This document shows positions 7,225 through 14,252 of a stretch of DNA of 48,008 nt, one piece after another; position 1 is the first letter of the stretch; every line of letters starts with the position of its first letter. The notes under the pieces were generated by a model. It had not been told where the DNA came from. It ran no database searches and was given only the letters and a program-made list of their open reading frames with translations. Made by a program: the position numbers and the translations under genes. The stretch covers positions 1-48,008 of the forward strand of contig JAEWVR010000040.1 of assembly GCA_023459055.1 (NCBI GenBank), in the 5' to 3' direction. This stretch comes from Fibrobacterota bacterium (GTDB lineage Bacteria > Fibrobacterota > Chitinivibrionia > Chitinivibrionales > Chitinispirillaceae).

Positions 7225-7787
7225 TTTGATAACTCCATCAACTTATTATAATATCCTTCATCCATAATCATTTCAGAATTTTTGTCTCCGATTGTAATTT
7301 CTAAAGGTCTTTTTAATCCATTATACAAAATATGCCATGTATCTGCAAATGGGAGGTAGATTTTCCTGAAATTAATTAAGCTTCGGTAAAATCTTCTTTC
7401 AATGTCTTTTTCGGGAACGTTGTGCCCACCTTTTTTGACTCTGTCTGATATTCTTTTCTTACAAATGTTAACGTCATCAAGAAAGACATATACCAAGTGA
7501 ATTGAAAATCCATTCTCTTTAAACTTTTCAAGTTGTCTTGATAGTCCAATTCCAGAGAGGGTAGATTCAATAATCACTGATTTACCAGATACCAAATACT
7601 CTTCAAGTCTTTTAAAAAATATTTTGCCTGCTTTCAATTCAATATTTTCATTTACTTTCCTATCGATTCTTGCAGCTATTTCATCGGCTCCAAGGTAATC
7701 GATCTTGTATTCATCTCTATATTGATAAGCAAATGTGGTTTTACCAACTCCATTTGCTCCTCCAACAATAATGATTTTCTTACCCAT
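7221..7787 (-). CDS. Zeta-toxin-like P-loop kinase
   Basis: The 188-residue product opens with a Walker A loop, GGANGVGKTTFA (residues 9-20), then GADEIAARI, an IIESTLSG strand and RVKKGGHNVPEKDIERRF. This order, particularly G-G-H-x-V-P-x-x-x-I-x-x-R-F, is characteristic of the zeta toxin/UNAG-kinase-like branch of P-loop kinases (COG4185-type), which phosphorylate UDP-N-acetylglucosamine or other nucleotide substrates. The product should be cytoplasmic. The ATG has AAGGA about 6 bases upstream. It overlaps by 4 bases a 48-residue frame downstream, suggesting a two-gene unit. The substrate and any toxicity are inferences from the family. Confidence 0.8.
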   Translation of the reverse strand: MGKKIIIVGGANGVGKTTFAYQYRDEYKIDYLGADEIAARIDRKVNENIELKAGKIFFKRLEEYLVSGKSVIIESTLSGIGLSRQLEKFKENGFSIHLVYVFLDDVNICKKRISDRVKKGGHNVPEKDIERRFYRSLINFRKIYLPFADTWHILYNGLKRPLEITIGDKNSEMIMDEGYYNKLMELSK

Positions 7788-7804
7788 TCAATTCCTTTTG
7801 TTTT

Positions 7805-7945
7805 CCCACCAGCACTGAACTACCACAAAAAATTCCTGTTCCGTCCACATCATAATCAAACTACGTCAAGGGTTCGGGGGTGTCAAGGAATTGGGACGTG
7901 ACGAGTGACACGTAACGAGTGACGGGCAGAAAGAACCGGATCACG
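7805..7945. repeat. Mosaic intergenic repeat, copy B (central part only)
   Basis: It contains the central core (7805-7889) and the iterated TGACGAGTGACACGTAACGAGTGACGG block (7895-7929) of the family seen at 6491, 8697 and 10838, but lacks the left and right blocks. It lies directly upstream of the zeta-like kinase gene. Confidence 0.8.
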
Positions 7946-8001
7946 ATTCACGCCCCTCGAATCTCTGAGCACCTACCAATTCTGACTGAAAAGTTGTGTG
8001 A

Positions 8002-8580
8002 TTAAAACAGACTTGTTAAACCTGACATACCTTGCATCACAGAAACAGCTGACTTTTCCCCAATCCCGCAAATGCCGAAGCTTATACTAAACACATTAAA
8101 ATTCATCTCTTCAATCCAGGTAATTGTAAATGACGGTTCGATTTGCAGGGCGAATATTCTACCTATCGGGATAATAACTCCACCTGCAATTGGTAATGAG
8201 AACCCCGTAATGCTTTCACCTGATGAGCCTATTAATGCCAGGCTACCACCAGAGCGGACATAAGGGAAAGCATTGCCACCTCCATTAAATACACCTCCAA
8301 TTTCAGCTCCAATACCAAACTGGTTTATGCTTTCTCCATCAACAAACATACCAGTCCATGAAATACTTGGACCGACCATGAAATGATCATTTGGAAAGAA
8401 CCTTAAAATAGGTGATGCCTGAAGTATACCAACTCGCTCGCCCTCAATACCGATAGAAGAAAAGTTAAGCCCTCCACCAAACCAGGTACTACCTTTTTTA
8501 GAGAAATCAGAAAATTGCTGTGCACTGGCAATCGTAACAATGACAATACATAATAAAATTGTTTTCAGAATCTTGCTCAT
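8002..8580 (-). CDS. Outer-membrane beta-barrel-type protein with signal peptide
   Basis: A 192-residue protein beginning MSKILKTILLCIVIVTIASA, a clear signal peptide with cleavage before QQFSDF. The mature part is glycine- and aromatic-rich with alternating hydrophobic strands (STWFGGGLNFSSIGIEG; HFMVGPSISWTGMFV; SISFGICGIGEKS), as in small outer-membrane beta barrels. The frame is open to 8625, but the ATG at 8580 has a near-perfect AAGGAGG ribosome site 6 bases upstream and starts the signal peptide. No enzymatic motif is present; specific function unknown. It is flanked by repeat copies B and C. Confidence 0.7.
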   Translation of the reverse strand: MSKILKTILLCIVIVTIASAQQFSDFSKKGSTWFGGGLNFSSIGIEGERVGILQASPILRFFPNDHFMVGPSISWTGMFVDGESINQFGIGAEIGGVFNGGGNAFPYVRSGGSLALIGSSGESITGFSLPIAGGVIIPIGRIFALQIEPSFTITWIEEMNFNVFSISFGICGIGEKSAVSVMQGMSGLTSLF

Positions 8581-9076
8581 AATATCCTCCTTAAAATGTT
8601 GTTGTACTATTATTTCTCTTTCCAAACAATTTACAAAATATTTACTTTCCTACGAATCGGACGCGCGTTTACTATATGGTGCGTGATTGCATTTTTCTTT
8701 TCCTTTCCGTTGGCGTTAAATTTCACAATCGGGACAAAGATGCCCTTCTCACACTAACAAGTGCACCATTAACGCACTTCAACCAATTTCGCGATAAAAC
8801 GTTCATACGTGCCACCTGTGATCGACTCACTCTTAACACGCTGCAACAGAATTACCGTAATAGAGATCGATCACAAACCGATGATCCTACCAGCACTGTA
8901 CTACCGGGAAAAATTCCTGTTCCGTCTGCTTCATAAGTAAACTACGTCAAGGGTTTGTGGGTGTCAAGGAAATGGTAAGTGATTCGTGATCCGGAGGATG
9001 CCGGGTAAATTCAAGACATAAGAACGTGACAAGTGATGCATAACGAGTGACGGACAGAATTGATGGGTGTGGCACC
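8581..9076. other. Intergenic stretch occupied mainly by mosaic repeat copy C
   Basis: The first 115 bases are the AT-rich leader of the outer-membrane protein gene. The rest is repeat copy C. No gene is supported. Confidence 0.55.
8697..9066. repeat. Mosaic intergenic repeat, copy C (lacks right block)
   Basis: It carries the left block (TTCATACGTGCCACCTGTGA), the core (8885-8969), a stretch shared with copy A (CAAGACATAAGAACGTGACA) and the iterated block (9022-9057), then stops where the metallophosphoesterase gene ends. The right block present in A and D is missing. Confidence 0.75.
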
Positions 9077-9811
9077 TTAGATGTACTGTTTTGTCCACCA
9101 ATCTCTGTATGGGATATCTGTTGCAGCTATAACTGCCCGTGTTGCCTCAATATCAAATGGTATTTTTTTCAATTCAAACTCGATCTCCACACCTGTTAAA
9201 TCCAATATGCCGTATTCAGCCCATGGGCAAAGTAAAGTTCCCTGCCCTTTGTTAAAATCATCATTATATACGCTGCCAACGCTACCGGGATTGAGTATAA
9301 GCTTTCCCGATGACTTTCTTATCATTTGCTTATGAGTATGTCCACAAACAAAAATAGGCTCCTTAAATCCATTGCAGTATGAACTTATTTTCTCTTCAGA
9401 GGTTGATTGTGTTATACCTTCATGATTACATCCTGGAGTACCATGAAAACATACTATTCCCCTGCCAGGATTATCTTCTATTATTAGATACTTCTGAAAA
9501 TTTCGAATGAAATCAAGGTGATGTTCAGAGATCTGTTTGAGTGTCCAAATGTTTTGGTGATATATTTCTTCAGAAAGAAAACTTAACATTCCCAGTTGAG
9601 TGTAATCAATGAGCGGTTCATCATGATTACCCAGAATAAATTGACATTCAATGTTCTGTAAAATCTCAATAACATTTCGTGGTTGAAGCCCCAGGGATAT
9701 AACATCACCTAAACAAACCAATGATTGCACATTACTTTTTTCAATATCGCTTAGTACTGCTTCAAGTGCCTGTAAATTACCATGTATGTCAGAAATAAAG
9801 GCAATTCTCAT
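9077..9811 (-). CDS. Metallophosphoesterase (YfcE/calcineurin-like)
   Basis: The 244-residue product has all the motifs of the dimetal phosphoesterase fold: SDIHGN with Asp8 and His10, GDV at 35-37, GNHDE at 61-65, and the C-terminal CGHTHKQMI followed by NPGSVGS. Such enzymes hydrolyse phosphomono- or diesters with Mn2+/Fe2+; the substrate is not predictable. There is no signal peptide, so it should be cytoplasmic. It starts 6 bases after the stop of the upstream GNAT gene, making a two-gene operon. Confidence 0.9.
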   Translation of the reverse strand: MRIAFISDIHGNLQALEAVLSDIEKSNVQSLVCLGDVISLGLQPRNVIEILQNIECQFILGNHDEPLIDYTQLGMLSFLSEEIYHQNIWTLKQISEHHLDFIRNFQKYLIIEDNPGRGIVCFHGTPGCNHEGITQSTSEEKISSYCNGFKEPIFVCGHTHKQMIRKSSGKLILNPGSVGSVYNDDFNKGQGTLLCPWAEYGILDLTGVEIEFELKKIPFDIEATRAVIAATDIPYRDWWTKQYI

Positions 9812-9817
9812 TTTGTA

Positions 9818-10780
9818 CTATTTTCCTATACTGTTATCTATGTATCTCATGGAATAATACAGATATGGATTGAAATGTTTTTCCCAAAAATTGCCTCCAT
9901 AAAAATTCGCAGTCTCATGTTCGACGAACAATCTCTCAAAGCCATTCTCTTTAGCCCATAGAATAGATCTATTTAGAATGCATCTCCCAAGTCCTCTATT
10001 TCGCAGAGAAGGTCGCACAAATGCATTTTTAATTTGGGCTGTATTTGTATTGCGTAATAGAAAACCTTCACCATCTTTTGCGGAATTACCAACTGTAAAG
10101 TAACCTGCTAATTGATTGTTCTCGTAGTAAACGAAAAATACATCGCCATCTGATTTGGATTCTTCAAAAGAGGCCATTATACTGTCAAGTCCCGTATCCT
10201 TAGTAATAAAAATAGGCGCCGCTTGATAATAATTTCTATGTTCGAGTTCTATATCAAGCAATTTACTAATATCGTTTTCTTGACGTATTTCAGAATCACA
10301 ATTTGTTTCTATCGGAATTATATCTCTAAGCCGCTCAGAAATGATTGCCCCAAAGCCCATCTGGAAAAGCGTTTCTTTCAATCTGCAATCGTTCGCAAAA
10401 TGGCCAATAAGATGCAAATTAATGTTATCCTTGATCCAATTTGATGAAAGAACCATATAGGCCAACTGATAAAGTTTCCTGGCGTCCTTTTTTATAGCAC
10501 CATGACAATACTCAGGAACCATTGCAGTCTTTTGGCCTTTGAAACTGAACGTATGTCCGGTAACCATAAATGCGACCATTTCTCCATCACTAAAAATCGC
10601 TACACCTGGGTTGGCAGCAAATTCATCTAGTGCACTTTTGATACAATCGGGATCATTGAAAATGTGAGTTGGTAAAAGAGAATTGGCTGCCTGTTCATGC
10701 TTGTAATTTGACAAAAAGATATTTGCAGCAGACTCAATGCATTTATTTGTAAATGGTTCAATTTGGTATTCAATTCCCAT
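9818..10780 (-). CDS. Two-domain GNAT acetyltransferase
   Basis: The 320-residue protein looks like two GNAT folds in tandem. The N-terminal half (about 1-155) has a degenerate core ending HLIGHFANDCRLKETLFQMGFG, with no clear acetyl-CoA loop. The C-terminal half (about 165-312) has the intact motif RNRGLGRCIL (RNRGLG at 260-265) preceded by NAFVRPSL and ends in FWEKHFNPYLYYSMRYID. It probably acetylates a small molecule or protein amine. A metallophosphoesterase gene follows after 6 bases. The ATG is preceded by AGGAGA. It is the first gene of the minus-strand accessory array, directly after repeat copy D. Confidence 0.85.
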   Translation of the reverse strand: MGIEYQIEPFTNKCIESAANIFLSNYKHEQAANSLLPTHIFNDPDCIKSALDEFAANPGVAIFSDGEMVAFMVTGHTFSFKGQKTAMVPEYCHGAIKKDARKLYQLAYMVLSSNWIKDNINLHLIGHFANDCRLKETLFQMGFGAIISERLRDIIPIETNCDSEIRQENDISKLLDIELEHRNYYQAAPIFITKDTGLDSIMASFEESKSDGDVFFVYYENNQLAGYFTVGNSAKDGEGFLLRNTNTAQIKNAFVRPSLRNRGLGRCILNRSILWAKENGFERLFVEHETANFYGGNFWEKHFNPYLYYSMRYIDNSIGK

Positions 10781-11494
10781 TAAATTATTCTCCTATCATA
10801 TAGTTTTTGTAGGGCACGCTCTTACTTATTTTCTTGGACTGGTTTGCAGTTGCATATAACGGGATATAGATGCCCATCTTACACAAACAAGTGCACCTTT
10901 AATGCTATCCATCCGATTTCGTGATAAAAAGTTCACATTTGCTACCTGTGATCGACTCAATCTTAACACGCCGCAATAGAACTACCATAGCTTAGATCAA
11001 CCACAAATCGCAGATCCCACCAGCACTGAACTACCGGAAAAATTTCCTGTTTCGTCCACATCATAATTAAACTACGTCAAGGGTTCGGGGGTGTCAAGAG
11101 AATGAGATGTGACGAGTAACACGTAACGAGTGACGGGCAGAATTGATGGTTGCGAAATAGTATGGATCACGAATGACGAGTCATGACGGTCAATTTCCTG
11201 GGATTCTGTCGTTTATGATTGGAACGTTGTGATAAAGATGATAGTAGCAGGAAGCACGTAGGAGTTCGGGTGACATAAAGGAAAGGTAGAATGGACAACA
11301 ATATTCAATGCAACTCCCCCTCTCCATGCCTTAATGGAGAGGGGGCAAGGGGGTGAGGCCGATCTTCCACCGGTAACATCCCCTATTTCACCGATTATCT
11401 GTTTTCGCATCCCTTACCTGGTCGTATATTTTAATCATAAAGCATAACGCAGCTGCACATTGATTTGATTATTAATTTTTATAAGGAGTAAATC
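10781..11494. other. Divergent intergenic stretch containing mosaic repeat copy D
   Basis: This 714-bp stretch separates the minus-strand accessory array from the plus-strand LiaF-like operon. Most of it (10838-11366) is repeat copy D. The last 125 bases are the leader of the plus-strand operon, with AAGGAG just before the start. I see no gene. Confidence 0.6.
10838..11366. repeat. Mosaic intergenic repeat, copy D (full length) with terminal palindrome
   Basis: It matches copy A along about 530 bp: left block, core (11016-11099), iterated block (11106-11140), and right block. It ends in a perfect 12-bp palindrome, CCCCCTCTCCAT (11316-11327) / ATGGAGAGGGGG (11334-11345), followed by CAAGGGGGTGAGG. 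CCCCCTCTCC...GGAGAGGGGG palindromes of this kind occur as dispersed elements in other bacteria. This copy marks the outer end of the accessory array. Confidence 0.8.
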
Positions 11495-12244
11495 ATGAGT
11501 ACACATCACGGCGGTTGGAGTAGTTTTCCACGATCGTTTATTGCCGGTGCGATTATTATCGCTATTGGACTTTTCCTTCTTGCAAAATCTCTCGGATTTT
11601 TGCCCTACGACATTGACCTTCATCACTTCTGGCCGCTTATACTTATCGCCGTAGGCACCTTTCGACTCATCTTCCCGAGCTCATCAAACAGTTACTTCTG
11701 GGGAACCGTACTCGTCCTTACCGGTGCTCTTTTTCAGGCGAATTATCTTCACCTGATTTCTGTACCGATCCATAAGATGTGGCCGTTAATACCGATTATT
11801 ATCGGTTTAAAAATAATGCTGCGTCCGTTTTTCAAATCTGACAGGAAGTATCACACTGCATTCATACATTGCAGCAGCGATGACTTCATGCATAATAACA
11901 GTAACGCAACAAGTGATGACACCATAGCAATAGCACTTGTCCTCAGTGGCGGCAATTACTCGTTCAGTAGTCAGGCACTTAAAGGCGGTTCCATATCGGT
12001 TTCTCTTGGAGGATGTGAGATCGACTTTACAAAAGCAGACTTTGAACCAGACATGATCACCATTGATGTCAATGTCCTTCTTGGTGGCATTGAAATGCGT
12101 ATCCCAGAAACATGGAGTGTCTCCTATGTGGGAAATCCGGTACTTGGTGTATTCGAGAATAAAACAAGAACCGTTCCGGCACCTGCAAAAAAGCTGCTTA
12201 TCCGGGGATCAATTACCCTTGCCGGTATTGAGGTAAAAAATTGA
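11495..12244 (+). CDS. LiaF-like membrane protein (LiaI/LiaF transmembrane region plus C-terminal LiaF domain)
   Basis: The 249-residue product has four hydrophobic segments in its first 115 residues (FIAGAIIIAIGLFLLAKSLG; FWPLILIAVGTFRLIF; GTVLVLTGALFQ; WPLIPIIIGLKIML), the arrangement of the LiaI-LiaF-like membrane region. A C-terminal domain follows (from about 140; LVLSGGNYSFSSQALKGG, CEIDFTKADF, LLGGIEMRIPETW) with the strand repeats of the LiaF/cell-wall-antibiotic-response domain. In Firmicutes LiaF restrains a cell-envelope-stress two-component system. Here the next two genes are a histidine kinase and a response regulator, so a regulatory role is likely. An AAGGAG ribosome site lies 8 bases upstream. 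Confidence 0.85.
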   Translation: MSTHHGGWSSFPRSFIAGAIIIAIGLFLLAKSLGFLPYDIDLHHFWPLILIAVGTFRLIFPSSSNSYFWGTVLVLTGALFQANYLHLISVPIHKMWPLIPIIIGLKIMLRPFFKSDRKYHTAFIHCSSDDFMHNNSNATSDDTIAIALVLSGGNYSFSSQALKGGSISVSLGGCEIDFTKADFEPDMITIDVNVLLGGIEMRIPETWSVSYVGNPVLGVFENKTRTVPAPAKKLLIRGSITLAGIEVKN

Positions 12245-13311
12245 TAGCCGATTCCTTTTATATGTCATGGAGATTCATTCTCCCTGCATGTATCGTATGG
12301 ATTATTGCCGGAACGTTTAGTGCGTTGGTGTATTCACTTTCCGGCAACGTCCCCATACTGTCAACGTTACTACTAATCCTCCCGACTCTTCCGGTGTGCA
12401 TTATTCTGTCAACGACCGGACGCTTTGTCTGCCGGTTTTTTCCTGCAAACTGGTCGCATATTTACAGGGTGATATCAGTTCAGTTTCTGTATATGCTGCT
12501 GTCGACAACACTTTGGTTCACAGTATGGTATATCTATGCATCGATACTGCGACTATTGTTTCCCCTTATGTTTAGTGCAGAACAGTTTTCAGGTGCACTA
12601 CCATTTGTTGTGCCATCAGTAGCTCTTGTCATGATAATCTTTATCCTTGTTCACTATATAATCCTCTTTGTTGAACAAAACCGGATTGCGTCAGAAGAAC
12701 TTCTACACAACAAACTGCAGCTTGCAGAAGCTGAATTAAAAGCACTCAAAAACACCATACACCCGCATTTTCTTTTTAACAGTTTGTCAATGCTGCAATC
12801 GCTTATTACCCATTCACCGGTAAAAGCATCTGCAGCACTGGCACATCTCTCTGAATTTCTTTTGTATAGTGTGCAGTTCAGTAAGAAGACCACGGTCACT
12901 ATTGCAGAAGAGATTGCGCATGCCAAAAACTACACTGCAATTGAATTGCTCCGCCGTAACTATTCTTTTTCTGTGGACTGGAATATTGATACCCGATGCA
13001 ACGACTACCAAAGTATTCCGTTTATACTACAGCCGCTTATTGAGAATGCAATTAAACATGGTATCGGATCGTCTGATCAAAAGGGACATATAGCAGTTAC
13101 TGTAACACAGTCCGATAACAACATCGTTATTACCGTAACTAATAGCGTATACGGCACTATTGTACATAACAGGAAAAGCGGGACCGGTATAGAAACGCTC
13201 ACTAAACGTTTATATTCATCCTATGGTTCTTCAGGGAAAATCCTGACCGAAAAAATCGACACCCGGTTTATCGCCACCATTACTATTCCATTACAAAAGG
13301 AGAACATGTGA
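12241..13311 (+). CDS. LytS/YehU-type sensor histidine kinase
   Basis: The 356-residue membrane kinase has four or five hydrophobic segments in residues 10-145, then a short coiled linker (EQNRIASEELLHNKLQLAEAE) and the phosphoacceptor motif HPHFLFN with His176, typical of the LytS-type His_kinase family. An HATPase domain follows with the N box IENAIKHG (about 275) and a GTGIE glycine loop. The start is TTG at 12241, overlapping the previous stop (TTGA) with GAGG 7 bases upstream; ATG at 12262 is a less likely alternative. Its partner response regulator overlaps its end. Confidence 0.9.
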   Translation: MIADSFYMSWRFILPACIVWIIAGTFSALVYSLSGNVPILSTLLLILPTLPVCIILSTTGRFVCRFFPANWSHIYRVISVQFLYMLLSTTLWFTVWYIYASILRLLFPLMFSAEQFSGALPFVVPSVALVMIIFILVHYIILFVEQNRIASEELLHNKLQLAEAELKALKNTIHPHFLFNSLSMLQSLITHSPVKASAALAHLSEFLLYSVQFSKKTTVTIAEEIAHAKNYTAIELLRRNYSFSVDWNIDTRCNDYQSIPFILQPLIENAIKHGIGSSDQKGHIAVTVTQSDNNIVITVTNSVYGTIVHNRKSGTGIETLTKRLYSSYGSSGKILTEKIDTRFIATITIPLQKENM

Positions 13312-14045
13312 TTCCTATTAAAGTACTGATTGCAGATGATGAAGAGCATAACCGTGAAACTTTGAGATCACTACTCTCTGAAAATCAATCAATCTCTGTT
13401 GAAGCACTCTGTAAGGACGGGTTTGAAACAATTGCTGCGGTGCAGGAGTATAAGCCGGATCTGCTGTTTCTTGATATCAATATGCCACGATTAAGCGGGT
13501 TTGATGTTCTCGAGCTTTTAGGCGAACAGGCCCCGCCGGTCGTTTTTGTTACCGCTTATGATGAACACGCGCTTAAAGCATTTGAAACGTCAGCAATCGA
13601 TTATGTCCTTAAGCCGGTATCGCCTGAACGCTTACAAAAGGCCATTGACAAATTTATTAAAACCGGAGCACGACAGAAAAAAGACTACAACCCGTTTCTT
13701 GACGGACAAAAAACGCTTACTGCACCGCTATCACGAATACTTGTCAAGGATGGACCTGAAATTTTTATCATCCCGGTTAACGAAATCGCCTATATAAAAG
13801 CTGAGGACGATTATATCGGTATCGTGACTGAAAAACGGATGTATCTCAAACAGGACAGGATTTCCTTTCTTGAATCGATTCTTGACAACTCACAATTTTA
13901 CCGTATACACCGTTCATATATCCTGAACATTAATTACCTTTCAAAACTTGAAAGTACCGGCAAGGATTCGTATAAAGCAATTCTCAAAAACGGAGCATCA
14001 ATTCCGGTAAGCACAAACGGATTTAAAGAACTATCAAGGGCGTAA
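13308..14045 (+). CDS. LytTR-family response regulator
   Basis: The 245-residue regulator has an N-terminal receiver domain (residues 1-120) with Asp10/Asp11, phospho-acceptor Asp56 in LLFLDINMP, and DYVLKPV. A LytTR DNA-binding domain follows (about 145-240) with EIAYIKAEDDYIGI and FYRIHRSYILNINYL. LytTR regulators bind imperfect direct repeats upstream of target operons. The start is GTG at 13308, overlapping the kinase stop by four bases (GTGA) with AGGAG 5 bases upstream. It is the last gene of the LiaF-like/kinase/regulator operon and ends in a shared terminator with the convergent TPR gene. Confidence 0.92.
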   Translation: MIPIKVLIADDEEHNRETLRSLLSENQSISVEALCKDGFETIAAVQEYKPDLLFLDINMPRLSGFDVLELLGEQAPPVVFVTAYDEHALKAFETSAIDYVLKPVSPERLQKAIDKFIKTGARQKKDYNPFLDGQKTLTAPLSRILVKDGPEIFIIPVNEIAYIKAEDDYIGIVTEKRMYLKQDRISFLESILDNSQFYRIHRSYILNINYLSKLESTGKDSYKAILKNGASIPVSTNGFKELSRA

Positions 14046-14194
14046 CTAATCTCTGTATATTTTTTTTATTATCACACCTTGAGGGTGTTACTTAAACTTG
14101 ACACACAAAACCAACATCACAAACCCACCGTACGGACTCCCCTTGTGGGTGTCCGCCATGCCCCGCCCGGCACCATCTGCTCCTGATAATTATA

Positions 14195-14232
14195 AAGGGC
14201 CTGATCAGTAATTACTAATCAAGCCCTTTTTT
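14195..14232. terminator. Bidirectional terminator between LytTR regulator and TPR gene
   Basis: AAGGGC (14195-14200) pairs with GCCCTT (14223-14228), with further imperfect pairing inside (TGAT/ATCA, AGT/ACT). It has a T-run on the plus strand (14227-14232) and A-rich sequence on the other side. It lies between convergent genes and can serve both. Confidence 0.75.
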
Positions 14233-14252
14233 AATAACAATACTTTAAACTA

